The translations under genes were made by a program, and so were the position numbers. Below, one piece after another: positions 17,104-25,708 of a stretch of 50,731 bases of DNA; position 1 is the stretch's first letter, and every line of letters starts with the position of its first letter. Source of the DNA: an uncultured Pseudomonadota bacterium. Lineage in GTDB: Bacteria; Bdellovibrionota_B; Oligoflexia; Oligoflexales; CAIYRB01. The stretch spans positions 1-50,731 of the forward strand of contig CAIWTN010000208.1 in assembly GCA_903915625.1 (NCBI GenBank). Reading direction: 5' to 3'. The notes under the pieces were generated by a model. The model saw nothing but the letters and a program-made list of their open reading frames with translations, was not told the origin of the DNA and did no database searches.

Positions 17104-19065
17104 ATGCCGCATTCGCGACGCAGGTTCTTCAAAATAGGTACGACTTTGGGTGGTATGCTGGCCCAAGGTGCTCGTGCCCTTTCGGATGTCCAAGTTCCCG
17201 GTCCTACATTTGAATTGCCGCGCAGTGAACTAGAAAAAATCGCTAGAACATTTACTTACGGCGTCGCGTCAGGTGATCCTCTACCAGATCGGGTGATCAT
17301 CTGGACTAGAGTGAGCAGTGAAGCGTCAAGTGTCCCTGTGCGCTGGCAGGTGTCCCTCGATCCCGAGTTTTACAACGTCGTGGCTGAGGGGGGCGCGAGT
17401 GCGGAGGCAAGTCGTGATTACACGGTCAAGATTGATGCGGTGTTGCCGCTTCCCGATACTACGTATTATTATCGGTTTCGTGCACTAGATTGCTGGTCCA
17501 TGATTGGGCGCACTCGCACCACTCCGATTGATAAGCAAAATATACGTCTGGCGATTGTAAGCTGTTCCAGTATTTGGTCGGGTTATTTTAACGCGTATGA
17601 AGTCTTGGCCAGGCGCAACGATATTAATGCCATCGTTCACCTAGGCGATTATGTCTACGACGTGCCCGATCCTGATGAATGCCGTAATCTACCGTCTGAC
17701 GCTATCAATTCTAGCAATCCGAATAGTTTAGAGGCCATTCGTCAGCGCTATCGATATTATCGCAAAGATCCGTTCCTACGGCATGCGCATCAGCAGCATC
17801 CTTGGGTCGTGGTCTGGGATAATCACGACATCGAAAATAATGCCGGCAAAGCGGCAAGTATCCAAGCTTTCCACGAATGGATCCCGATTCGTTCGCCCGC
17901 TCCCGGAGACGAGAGTCGCATCTACCGCCGCCTTTCTTTTGGTGGGATGCTGGATTTAATCATGCTGGATACGCGGCATATTGGCCGTGATTCCATTAGC
18001 GGCACAACTGGCAAAAAATCTATACTAGGTGATGAACAGTTCGACTGGTTGTCGGATGAGTTGAGGAAATCAACGGCGCATTGGCGGATCATCGGGAATC
18101 AGGTCCTACTTGCATCCTGTAAGATTTTCGGTCGGCCAATTTCAGAAAAGCTTTGGGACGGATTCCCCGCCGATCGGGAGCGTGTACTCCGAACTTTGAG
18201 CGATTTGTCGATTACTAATACGCTCGTGGTGTCCGGTGACGCTCATTTTTCTTTTGCGGCTAATCTAGACATTGATCATAAACCAGTGGCAGTTGAGTTT
18301 TTACCGACGAGTGTCAACCGCGGTAATCTCGATGAGCAGGTAAAAAAATCATTTCAGGGGATTGCCGCACTCGGCTTTCACGCCGCGGTTAAAACCTTTA
18401 ATCCGCACATTAGGTACTTCAATAGCACCGCGCACGGATACGGCATTGTAGACCTCCGCGACGAGGGGGCTAATCTTGAATTCTGGTACCTGCCGTACGT
18501 CGACATCACGCTCGATCAAACTATGGCATATGCAGCTTATGTTGGGAGTGGTGAGCAGCGAATTACCGCTCAGCATACGGAAGTATCGACTGGTCTAAGC
18601 TGCGGCGTGCCAGCGACTCGCGAACCTAAGCTTTACCAAAGCTCTATTGAGCTAGGTGGCTCTGGCGGAGCGTATTTTGACGATCTTGAGCATCTTGCGC
18701 TTACGGCAAGGCTGACTGGGCTCAAGCTTCGCTGCGGTGATCGTGTCGATGCGATTACGGCTTGCTACGCGGATGGTTCCAGCCTGACTCATGGGGGCCC
18801 GGGTGGCGAGGAAAAGGTGCTCCAGCTCCGTGACGACGAATATATCCGTCAGGTCCACATAGGCGCCGGCAGATTTCGTGGGATGGTGTCGGTGCACTAC
18901 CTTAAATTTGTCACCAGCCACGGCCGTATCTTAGAAGGTGGGAAAAATTCCGGAAAAAACCTTAAGTTTGCGGCTGATTCCGGACGCCACATTTTGGGAT
19001 TTCGCGGCCGAGGTGGTCAAGAGCTTGATAAAATCGGGCCAATATTTGCGCCCGATTTTGCCTAA
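17104..19065 (+). CDS. phoD: PhoD-type phosphatase with C-terminal jacalin-like lectin domain
   Basis: Exported phosphodiesterase/alkaline phosphatase of 653 residues. The Tat leader is SRRRFFKIG at residues 4-12. An N-terminal Fn3-like PhoD_N domain follows (VASGDPLPDRVIIWTRV, about 55-70). The catalytic domain has the metal-binding motifs LGDYVYD, WDNHDIENN, LDTRHIGR and SGDAHFS. After about residue 505 a second domain begins with ELGGSGGAYFDDL and ends with FRGRGGQELDKIGPIF, matching a jacalin-like beta-prism lectin. PhoD enzymes normally end after the catalytic domain, so this is an unusual fusion that may tether the enzyme to glycans. The ATG at 17104 has a GAGG about seven bases upstream; an in-frame GTG at 17095 is less likely. 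Confidence 0.9.
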   Translation: MPHSRRRFFKIGTTLGGMLAQGARALSDVQVPGPTFELPRSELEKIARTFTYGVASGDPLPDRVIIWTRVSSEASSVPVRWQVSLDPEFYNVVAEGGASAEASRDYTVKIDAVLPLPDTTYYYRFRALDCWSMIGRTRTTPIDKQNIRLAIVSCSSIWSGYFNAYEVLARRNDINAIVHLGDYVYDVPDPDECRNLPSDAINSSNPNSLEAIRQRYRYYRKDPFLRHAHQQHPWVVVWDNHDIENNAGKAASIQAFHEWIPIRSPAPGDESRIYRRLSFGGMLDLIMLDTRHIGRDSISGTTGKKSILGDEQFDWLSDELRKSTAHWRIIGNQVLLASCKIFGRPISEKLWDGFPADRERVLRTLSDLSITNTLVVSGDAHFSFAANLDIDHKPVAVEFLPTSVNRGNLDEQVKKSFQGIAALGFHAAVKTFNPHIRYFNSTAHGYGIVDLRDEGANLEFWYLPYVDITLDQTMAYAAYVGSGEQRITAQHTEVSTGLSCGVPATREPKLYQSSIELGGSGGAYFDDLEHLALTARLTGLKLRCGDRVDAITACYADGSSLTHGGPGGEEKVLQLRDDEYIRQVHIGAGRFRGMVSVHYLKFVTSHGRILEGGKNSGKNLKFAADSGRHILGFRGRGGQELDKIGPIFAPDFA

Positions 19066-19068
19066 GTC

Positions 19069-19551
19069 TCAAACCTTATCTAGGTCCTCAGCTTCCACTA
19101 CGAATGCAGCCCAGAAATCAGCAAGCTTAGCGATCACGGCAATGCGTTTGTAAAGGCGCTTGAGGTCCGCGCTAATTTGTTTGTCACCGCCACCGAGCTG
19201 GAAGTGGTGTAGGGCGTGTTCGAAGTAAACATCATCAAACTCACCGCGATCGTCAAATTCCGCCAGCTTCTCATGAATTTTTTGTAGCTTGTCGGTATCG
19301 GCTTTGGCCTTGGTCTGTCTTGATGTCGTCTCTTTCTCAACGTATGCGTCATAAAGCTTTTTGAAGCCAGCTTGGACTTCTGACTCGGGAGCAAAGCTTT
19401 TCGATAAAGCCTCGCGGCCCTCCGTGGTGCTGAGCAGCAGCTCGTACATCTGATCGCCGAGTGCATCGTATTCGTCGAACACTTTGTCCGGAGTTTTGAT
19501 AGCCTGGGCGTAGGTTAGGCTCGCGTTCTTGGTGCTTGATTTCTTAGACAT
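19069..19551 (-). CDS. Conserved-looking helical protein, unknown function
   Basis: Cytoplasmic protein of about 160 residues, charged and largely alpha-helical, with no signal peptide, membrane segment or cysteine. Lys-rich and Glu-rich helices between about 65 and 110 could form a coiled coil, and the last 50 residues contain an aromatic helix (LADFWAAFVVEAED). I do not recognise a family. The second of two adjacent ATGs (19551) has GGAG at a normal distance and is preferred; the first, at 19554, would sit too close to it. The stop lies four bases beyond the phoD stop, so the genes converge with almost no gap. Confidence 0.7.
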   Translation of the reverse strand: MSKKSSTKNASLTYAQAIKTPDKVFDEYDALGDQMYELLLSTTEGREALSKSFAPESEVQAGFKKLYDAYVEKETTSRQTKAKADTDKLQKIHEKLAEFDDRGEFDDVYFEHALHHFQLGGGDKQISADLKRLYKRIAVIAKLADFWAAFVVEAEDLDKV

Positions 19552-19797
19552 CATGACTCCGTGTGTTGATATTATTCCGAACAAATCTGGCAATTTGTTG
19601 TGGGCATCGAATGGTCAGGCTGTGTTGCCTGCCGAGCTGGCAAAATTCAATTTTCTTCGACTAACACAAGCAGTGTTAAAGACCTACAGAATATCCATAC
19701 GTCTGCACGTCATTCCTTATTTTATTATTTAATACAATGGTTTATAGTCGCGTACTAGGGGTGCAGCGTCCCCTTGCTCTCCGGGGGTTCGATCGCC

Positions 19798-21513
19798 ATG
19801 CTGGGCCACTTCCTGTCGTTTTGCTTGCAGTTGTACCTGTCGCTCTGTGCCTCTCGTGCACAGGCCGCAGAGCAGCCCCACACCCTCGACAAGATCAAAT
19901 CCACCCACACGATCTCGCTCGGCGTGCGTGACTCGTCCGGAGCCTTGTCTTTTACCACCGGCAACGGCAACTACGATGGCTACCATGTGGAAATTTGCCG
20001 CCTGATAGCTGCCGATATTCAAAAGCAACTCGGCCTCAGGTCCCTGAAGATCAAATACGTCCCCCTTACCTCGCAGAATCGGATCCCTCTGATCCAAAAT
20101 GGGACTGCCGATCTGGATTGTGGCTCCACCACGAACTCTGCGGCGCGGCAGCGTGACGTTGCCTTTGCTAATACCCTCTTTGTGGAAGAGGTGCGCATCG
20201 CGGTCAAAGCTAATTCAGGAATCCAGTCTATTTCCGACCTAAACGGGAAAAAAGTGGTCTCAACCACCGGCACGACTGCGGTGCAGCTGCTGCGACAAGC
20301 GGGGCGGGGACATGGGCTGCAGTTTGAGGCCGTGTTTGGCAAGGATCACGCCGACAGCTTCTTGCTGCTAGAATCGGGGCGGGCGGATGCCTTTGTCATG
20401 GATGCTTCAATTCTATCCGGTAATATTGCAAATGCGAAAATCCCAAGCGACTTCCGGATTGTGGGTGATCCACTCAGTATTGAGCCTATAGGCATCATGA
20501 TGCGCCGAGATGACCCGGCCTTTAAGTCTGCGGTTAATGCCGCGATTGCTGGCTTAATCGCTGCCGGAAGAATGCCGAAATTGTGGGATAAATGGTTCTT
20601 GCAGCCGATCCCACCGAGTGGACGAGTGATCGGACTGCCACTCTCTGAGAATACGAAAGCAGCATGGGCAAACCCTAATGATAAACCCGCAGAGGATTAC
20701 CGAGGGGTCAAACCGGCTGCAGAATCTGCGGAAAACAGTAGGGGCTTAGATTGGCAAGTCTTCTGCAAAAGTACGTTAACAGGCAAGCGTGTCGATCACT
20801 GCTTTGCTTTCGATCAAGCGAGGTCCAAAGACCCAACATACCTGACTTGGCTGCTCAATGCATGGAAGTGGACGTTAGTGGTATCTAGTCTCGCGCTGGT
20901 CATAGCTCTGTCTCTGGGACTCACAGTTGGGGCGCTGCGGACTGTTCCTGGGATCCCCGTAACTAAACGGGTTTTGGCAGCAGGTGTGGAGCTGTTTCGT
21001 AATATTCCCATCTTGGTTCAGGTATTTATCTGGTATTACGTGCTACCTATATTCCTTCCTTTTTTAAAAGCTTTTCCTTCTTACATAGTGGTAGCCGTGG
21101 CGCTCGGACTTTTTACGGCAGCAAGACTTGCTGAACAAATGCGTGCTGGTATTCTGGCTCTGCCGCGTGGACAGATTCAGGCGGCTAAAGCACTCGGACT
21201 CTCGACGCTCCAAAGCTACCGCTATGTCATCATGCCCGTGGCTCTGCGGATCATCATCCCGCCATTAACTTCCGAATCGATGAATATCGTCAAAAACTCA
21301 GCCATAGCCTTCGTAGTCTCCGTGCCAGAACTAACGATGTTCGCTATGCAAGCTCAGGAAGAAACGGCGCGCGGTGTTGAAATCTATGCTGCCGTCACCT
21401 TCGTTTATGCCCTGACTGCGCTGACTATTAATAGAGCGCTAGGTTGGATCGAACGCCATACGCAGATACCAGGACCTTCGTCAGGCAATTCAGCGACGCA
21501 GGGAGCTGTATGA
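19798..21513 (+). CDS. Glutamate/aspartate ABC transporter, binding protein fused to permease (GltI-GltJ)
   Basis: Fusion of about 571 residues. Residues 1-24 form a signal peptide ending AQA. Residues about 30-270 are a family-3 periplasmic solute-binding domain (KIKSTHTISLGVRDSSGALSF start; ADLDCGSTTNS and the Arg-bearing AARQRDVAF ligand segment). A linker leads into a GltJ-like permease whose first part, DWQVFCKS, matches the start of free-standing GltJ. The permease has the EAA-type loop ILALPRGQIQAAKALGLS, which contacts the ATPase. In E. coli gltI and gltJ are separate genes. The ATG at 19798 is preceded by a CGGGGG; the frame extends to a TTG at 19774. The stop overlaps gltK in an ATGA. 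Confidence 0.92.
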   Translation: MLGHFLSFCLQLYLSLCASRAQAAEQPHTLDKIKSTHTISLGVRDSSGALSFTTGNGNYDGYHVEICRLIAADIQKQLGLRSLKIKYVPLTSQNRIPLIQNGTADLDCGSTTNSAARQRDVAFANTLFVEEVRIAVKANSGIQSISDLNGKKVVSTTGTTAVQLLRQAGRGHGLQFEAVFGKDHADSFLLLESGRADAFVMDASILSGNIANAKIPSDFRIVGDPLSIEPIGIMMRRDDPAFKSAVNAAIAGLIAAGRMPKLWDKWFLQPIPPSGRVIGLPLSENTKAAWANPNDKPAEDYRGVKPAAESAENSRGLDWQVFCKSTLTGKRVDHCFAFDQARSKDPTYLTWLLNAWKWTLVVSSLALVIALSLGLTVGALRTVPGIPVTKRVLAAGVELFRNIPILVQVFIWYYVLPIFLPFLKAFPSYIVVAVALGLFTAARLAEQMRAGILALPRGQIQAAKALGLSTLQSYRYVIMPVALRIIIPPLTSESMNIVKNSAIAFVVSVPELTMFAMQAQEETARGVEIYAAVTFVYALTALTINRALGWIERHTQIPGPSSGNSATQGAV

Positions 21514-22187
21514 ATCTCGATTTTAGTTTTTACAACTGGGCCATAGTGTCTGATTACCTGCTTAAGGGTTTTATATTTAGCTTGAAGCTAACGGGCAGCA
21601 CGACCGTATTCGGTATCCTGATTGGGACACTTTTAGCGTTGGCCAAGTTGAGTAAACATGCCTGGCTCTCGCGTCCAGCAATTTTATATATCAACTTGAT
21701 GCGTGCCATACCGTTAGTCATGCTGATTTTGTGGTTTTATCTATTAGTACCGTTGATGCTTGGGCGGCCTATAGGCGCCGAGCCATCCGCTTACATAACG
21801 TTCACTGCCTTCGAAGCGGCCTTTTTTGCCGAGATCATTCGCTCAGGGATTCAGGCACTGCCGCCCGGTCAGTCCATGGCGGGATTGGCGCTCGGTATGA
21901 GTCCATTGCAGACTATGCGTCTTATTGTTTTGCCGCAGGCACTGCGTCACATGATTCCGGTGCTTTTAACGCAGGTGATCATTCTTTTTCAGGACACGTC
22001 ACTCGTCTATGCAATCGGTGCATATGATTTGCTTAAAGGCTTCGAGACCTTAGGGAAGAATTTTGGTCGCCCGGTAGAGGCCTATTTGTTAGCTGCGGCA
22101 GTCTATTTTCTGGTTTGTTTTTTGCTTGCCCGCTGTATTTTGTTCGTCAAGTTACGACTTAGCGTAAAGGGCCTCGCCCATGATTAA
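21510..22187 (+). CDS. gltK: Glutamate/aspartate ABC transporter permease GltK
   Basis: Inner-membrane permease of 225 residues that pairs with the GltJ-like half of the preceding fusion. Five hydrophobic helices are visible, starting with [14 protein letters not shown]. The conserved coupling loop [19 protein letters not shown] engages the GltL ATPase. The start is the ATG at 21510, which overlaps the gltIJ stop as ATGA; a longer frame from 21444 only adds antisense-looking residues. It overlaps gltL by eight bases, so the three genes are one translational unit. Confidence 0.93.
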   Translation: MNLDFSFYNWAIVSDYLLKGFIFSLKLTGSTTVFGILIGTLLALAKLSKHAWLSRPAILYINLMRAIPLVMLILWFYLLVPLMLGRPIGAEPSAYITFTAFEAAFFAEIIRSGIQALPPGQSMAGLALGMSPLQTMRLIVLPQALRHMIPVLLTQVIILFQDTSLVYAIGAYDLLKGFETLGKNFGRPVEAYLLAAAVYFLVCFLLARCILFVKLRLSVKGLAHD

Positions 22188-22914
22188 GATCCAGAATGTG
22201 TCCAAATGGTACGGTTCTTTTCAGGTCTTACGCCACTGCTCAACTAGCGTTGCTAAGGGTGACGTAGTCGTAGTGTGCGGTCCCTCTGGATCCGGTAAAT
22301 CAACGCTTATCAAGACGATCAATGCGCTAGAACCCTTTCAGGAGGGCGAAATCTGGGTCGAGGGAACGGCTGTCCATGATCCAAAGACGGATTTGCCACG
22401 ACTGCGCGCCCGGGTCGGGATGGTGTTTCAGAACTTCGAGTTGTTCCCACATTTATCGGTGACAGAAAATTTAACTCTCGCACAAATTAAGGTCCTGCAT
22501 CGCTCCAAAGACGACGCGGTGCGTAAAGGTCTTAGTTATCTCGAGCGTGTTGGTCTCTCTGCTCACAAGGACAAATATCCAGCGCAACTGTCCGGTGGAC
22601 AACAGCAACGGGTAGCGATTGCCCGCGCACTTTGCATGGATCCCGTGGTCATGCTTTTTGACGAACCGACGTCAGCTCTCGATCCGGAGATGGTGGGAGA
22701 GGTGTTGGACGTGATGACTACGTTGGCGGCGGAAGGCATGACGATGCTATGCGTGACGCACGAAATGGGTTTTGCGCGTCGTGTAAGTAACCGCGTAATA
22801 TTTATGGATCAAGGGTCTATCGTCGAGGATTGCACTAAGGATGATTTTTTTGGTGCCGAGCAGTCACGCTCACCGCGGGCGCAGGATTTTTTAGCCAAGA
22901 TCTTGAGCCACTGA
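22180..22914 (+). CDS. gltL: Glutamate/aspartate ABC transporter ATPase GltL
   Basis: ABC ATPase of 244 residues powering GltIJ-GltK. Walker A is [10 protein letters not shown] at 37-46, the Q-loop is in [13 protein letters not shown], the signature is [15 protein letters not shown], Walker B is [14 protein letters not shown], and the H-loop is VTHEMGFAR. From memory it is very close to E. coli GltL over its full length (for example the beginning [11 protein letters not shown] and the end DFLAKIL). This strongly favours acidic amino acids as substrate, although related uptake systems for glutamine share these features. It is the last gene of the operon; about 180 bases follow before the frame of the next gene opens. 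Confidence 0.95.
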   Translation: MIKIQNVSKWYGSFQVLRHCSTSVAKGDVVVVCGPSGSGKSTLIKTINALEPFQEGEIWVEGTAVHDPKTDLPRLRARVGMVFQNFELFPHLSVTENLTLAQIKVLHRSKDDAVRKGLSYLERVGLSAHKDKYPAQLSGGQQQRVAIARALCMDPVVMLFDEPTSALDPEMVGEVLDVMTTLAAEGMTMLCVTHEMGFARRVSNRVIFMDQGSIVEDCTKDDFFGAEQSRSPRAQDFLAKILSH

Positions 22915-23209
22915 GGTCGCGTTTAGAGGCGGCCGCAGAAATATTACTGTAATGATCAACCGAAGATACGTGCTTTGTGCAGCCAAGCGCGTCTGGCTGG
23001 TGTCAGAGACCTAGACTTTCAACAATGGTTATGCTGCCTTGACGCTACTTTGGTAGTGTGGGAAGTAAGCAATGTAGATGTTGGGTTGATGAGTGAACTG
23101 TGCCTACTATAAACGAAGGCGGTGGTGTTTGAGCGTGTGGACACGGCAGGGTAGGGGGAAGTCACTTCGTCGTTTGGCATCGTCAGTGGATACGAGCGAG
23201 CCTGTCGTT

Positions 23210-24736
23210 TTGCAGTTGCTCCGTAAGTTTTCATTGATGCTCTTTTTGTTCTTCTGCATTTGCGCCACATCGGCATCAGCACGCGGCCATCGAAAAAGAA
23301 TAGTCGTAGCGAGTAAGACATTCACCGAGGCTGTGATTCTTGGTGACGTGTTGACAGAGTTAGTACGCGCCAACGGAGCCCCGGCTAACCATTCCCAAAG
23401 TCTCGGTGACAGCCCCATTTTGTGGAAGGCACTACTTGCGGGAGAGATCGACGCCTATGGTGACTATACGGGCACCATCGTAAAAGACACCCTAGGAGTT
23501 ACTGATGATCCGGGTAATTTTGACCTTGCCGCTGCTCTTGCTCCTTACGGAGTCGGGGTCTCAAAGTCGCTTGGATTTAGTAACACCTACATCATTGGCA
23601 TGCTTGCGGCTCGGGCTACTGACCTCGGCATCCGTCGTATTTCGGACTTAGCTGATCATAAGAACCTTAAATTTGGCTTCGGCAATGATTTTGTCGATCG
23701 GATGGACGGATGGCCTTTAATTCGCGATCGCTATCATCTGCCGCAAAAAAAGGTATCCGTCATGGAGCATCAGATTACTTACCGGGCATTGGCTTCCGGA
23801 GCAATCGATGCAACGAATCTCTACAGTACAGATGCAGAGATTCAGGCCTACGATATCCTGTGGCTCGAGGACGATCTCAAGGTTTTTCCCACCTACGAAG
23901 CTGTTTATCTCTACCGTCTCGATAGTGCCAAGAAGTTCCCGGCACTGCCCAAGGCGCTTAGTCAATTGGAAGGTAAAGTCACCGAGGCAAAGATGGTGGC
24001 GATGAACGCTGCCGTCAAGATTCAGAAAAAGAGCGAGGGCGATGTGGCGCAGGATTTCCTGGCGTCGCTTGGGTTAGTCACCCCTAACAGTGAGCAACAT
24101 AGCCGACTGCAAGAGGCTTTGGATACGGTTGGTGAAGACACAAGAAGGCATCTACTTCTTGTTTTCTTTCCGTTGGTTCTCAATATTCTGGTCGCCATTC
24201 CTCTAGGTGTTGTGGCCGCGCGTTATCGGCGGGTCGGCAATCTATTGCTCGGCATCGTTGGTGTGGCCCAAACCATCCCTTCTTTGGCTCTGTTGGTGTG
24301 TTTAATTCCGATACTCGGCGTTGGGTACCCTCCTGCGCTGGCGGCGCTGTTTATCTATGGCACCCTGCCTATCATGAAGAATACGTATGAGGGCCTAACA
24401 GGTATCACGCCGTCATTGCTCGAATCTGCCGAGGCACTTGGACTTTCCTCTTGGCGTCGGCTTTGGGTCGTCGAACTGCCGTTGGCATCACCGATGATTA
24501 TTGCAGGTGTTAAAATTGCTGCAATTTTGAACGTCGGCACCGCTACGATCGGGGCGATCATTGGGGCAGGCGGATACGGCGAGCCAATTCTCGAAGGCGT
24601 GCGTCACGACGATATGGCGATTATTCTAACTGGAGCAATTCCAGCCGCAGCGATGGCAATTGGTATACAATATGTGTTCGGGTGGTTCGAGAAGTGGTTC
24701 ATACCGCGCGGACTTAGGCTCAAGACCGTTGACTGA
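23210..24736 (+). CDS. Osmoprotectant-type ABC transporter, binding protein fused to permease
   Basis: Fusion of about 508 residues. A signal-peptide-like segment (RKFSLMLFLFFCICATSASA) leads into an OpuAC/OsmF-type binding domain: RIVVASKTFTEAVILGDVL, AYGDYTGT, and ALASGAIDATNLYSTD. From about residue 308 a BPD-type permease follows, with the IPSLALLVCLIPILG helix and the coupling loop LLESAEALGLSSWRRL. The family takes up glycine betaine, choline or similar compounds. In the better-known Gram-positive fusions the permease precedes the binding domain, so this order is reversed. The start is uncertain: the frame is open from a GTG at 23093, I chose the TTG at 23210 to keep the basic n-region, and an ATG at 23237 is also possible. 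No dedicated ATPase gene is adjacent. Confidence 0.85.
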   Translation: MQLLRKFSLMLFLFFCICATSASARGHRKRIVVASKTFTEAVILGDVLTELVRANGAPANHSQSLGDSPILWKALLAGEIDAYGDYTGTIVKDTLGVTDDPGNFDLAAALAPYGVGVSKSLGFSNTYIIGMLAARATDLGIRRISDLADHKNLKFGFGNDFVDRMDGWPLIRDRYHLPQKKVSVMEHQITYRALASGAIDATNLYSTDAEIQAYDILWLEDDLKVFPTYEAVYLYRLDSAKKFPALPKALSQLEGKVTEAKMVAMNAAVKIQKKSEGDVAQDFLASLGLVTPNSEQHSRLQEALDTVGEDTRRHLLLVFFPLVLNILVAIPLGVVAARYRRVGNLLLGIVGVAQTIPSLALLVCLIPILGVGYPPALAALFIYGTLPIMKNTYEGLTGITPSLLESAEALGLSSWRRLWVVELPLASPMIIAGVKIAAILNVGTATIGAIIGAGGYGEPILEGVRHDDMAIILTGAIPAAAMAIGIQYVFGWFEKWFIPRGLRLKTVD

Positions 24737-24777
24737 GTCAGTAGACTGACTCGGTGGACTGAGCCAGTGGTCTCAGT
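24735..24777 (+). terminator. Tandem hairpins at the end of the osmoprotectant gene
   Basis: GAGTCAG (24735-24741) pairs with CTGACTC (24746-24752) around a TAGA loop. A second stem, ACTGAG (24758-24763) with CTCAGT (24772-24777), follows. The first stem begins within the TGA stop codon. There is no T tract, so this may be a termination or mRNA-stability element. The segment is built from near-repeats of GACTGAGTCAGT. Confidence 0.45.
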
Positions 24778-24930
24778 TCATGGGAGAACGTTGTAAACTA
24801 ACTAGACATGCACATCCCTTAGCCGAATCAAGTTTCGGAGTGGGTGTGAGGGTGAAATTAAAACCATAGTCATATCAGTGGGTTATAGAATCGCTTTGGC
24901 ATCCGTACCCCGCAAACGGCCTGAAAAAAG

Positions 24931-24946
24931 TTGGCACGATTTCTGC
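24931..24946 (+). promoter_or_regulatory. Sigma-54 (RpoN)-type promoter
   Basis: TTGGCACG-N4-CTGC fits the -24/-12 consensus TTGGCACG-N4-TTGC: the -24 box is perfect and GG and GC are ten bases apart. The expected transcript start is about 12 bases further on, some 40 bases before the ATG at 24998. Expression of the three-gene operon would then need RpoN and an enhancer-binding activator, neither of which lies in this window. Confidence 0.7.
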
Positions 24947-24997
24947 CTCTCCTTAATCAAAGACCGCCACTAGTCGTGGCAACAAAGAGGGCTGGAT

Positions 24998-25702
24998 ATG
25001 AAAAGCGTTTTGATGGCGACTGGTCTGTTGATGATGAGCGGCACCCTGTTGGGCTGTGTGGCAACAAATCGTTCAGGCAATAAGCTCGCAACCATTACGG
25101 TCGCGGCTCTTGAAGGTGAAGATTACGACAGGATTAAACTGTCCGTAACTAAGCCTGACGTGGATAAGCCCGTAGTGAGTCAAGAAGTGCCGAAAGGGCC
25201 AGCGATGATCGCTATCACGCTGAAACCAGATACCTACGTCTTTGCTTTGACCTACTTCAAAGGTGATCAGCAGACGCTTAGCACGAGTTTCTGTAGTGAA
25301 GGCGATCTGAGTAATCAAAAGCAGACAGTAAAATCCGGAGTCAATCAGTTAAAAGTTTTGGTCTGTACGAAGGAAGGGAAGCCAATCGACGACGCTTCGG
25401 TTGAGATTACCCCGATTAAGAAGACATCAGCAGCAGCCGAATCCGCAGCGGCCGCACCGGCATTCTCTCCATCGGCTGAACGCGGCCTAAGTTTGTACAA
25501 AGTTCAGTGCGCTGCTTGTCACGGCGATGCTGGCCAAGGCACGCCATCAGGCAGTGCGCTCGGTAAAACATGTAGTTCGTGCTCTTCCCCAGAAGCATTC
25601 GTTAAAGTCACTGTTGAGACTATGCCTCTGGCTAATCCTGGTTCCTGTGATCAAAAATGTGCGACTGATATCGCCGCTTATGCCTTAACCAAATTTCGGT
25701 AA
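24998..25702 (+). CDS. Cytochrome c-type lipoprotein
   Basis: Lipoprotein of 234 residues. The leader ends in a lipobox, LLGC, with Cys20 as anchor. Residues about 29-125 form a beta-rich domain also seen at the N-terminus of the next protein (shared start KLAT-x-x-V and EDYDR, then a YFK segment and a CxxD/E-type end). An Ala-rich and Ser-rich linker follows, then a single-haem cytochrome c domain with CAACH near residue 171-175; a Met near residue 209 (ETMPLANPG) is a likely sixth ligand. Additional Cys pairs (CSSC, CDQKC) are unusual near a haem. It is the first gene after the sigma-54-type promoter; the next gene starts six bases after its stop. Probably carries electrons for the DUF1592/DUF1552 pair. 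Confidence 0.85.
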   Translation: MKSVLMATGLLMMSGTLLGCVATNRSGNKLATITVAALEGEDYDRIKLSVTKPDVDKPVVSQEVPKGPAMIAITLKPDTYVFALTYFKGDQQTLSTSFCSEGDLSNQKQTVKSGVNQLKVLVCTKEGKPIDDASVEITPIKKTSAAAESAAAAPAFSPSAERGLSLYKVQCAACHGDAGQGTPSGSALGKTCSSCSSPEAFVKVTVETMPLANPGSCDQKCATDIAAYALTKFR

Positions 25703-25708
25703 TAAATA

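Noticed and set aside
24735-24777. Tandem GACTGAGTCAGT repeats as a CRISPR or satellite array
   Set aside because: Only three or four imperfect units without spacers; hairpin formation after the stop codon explains them better.
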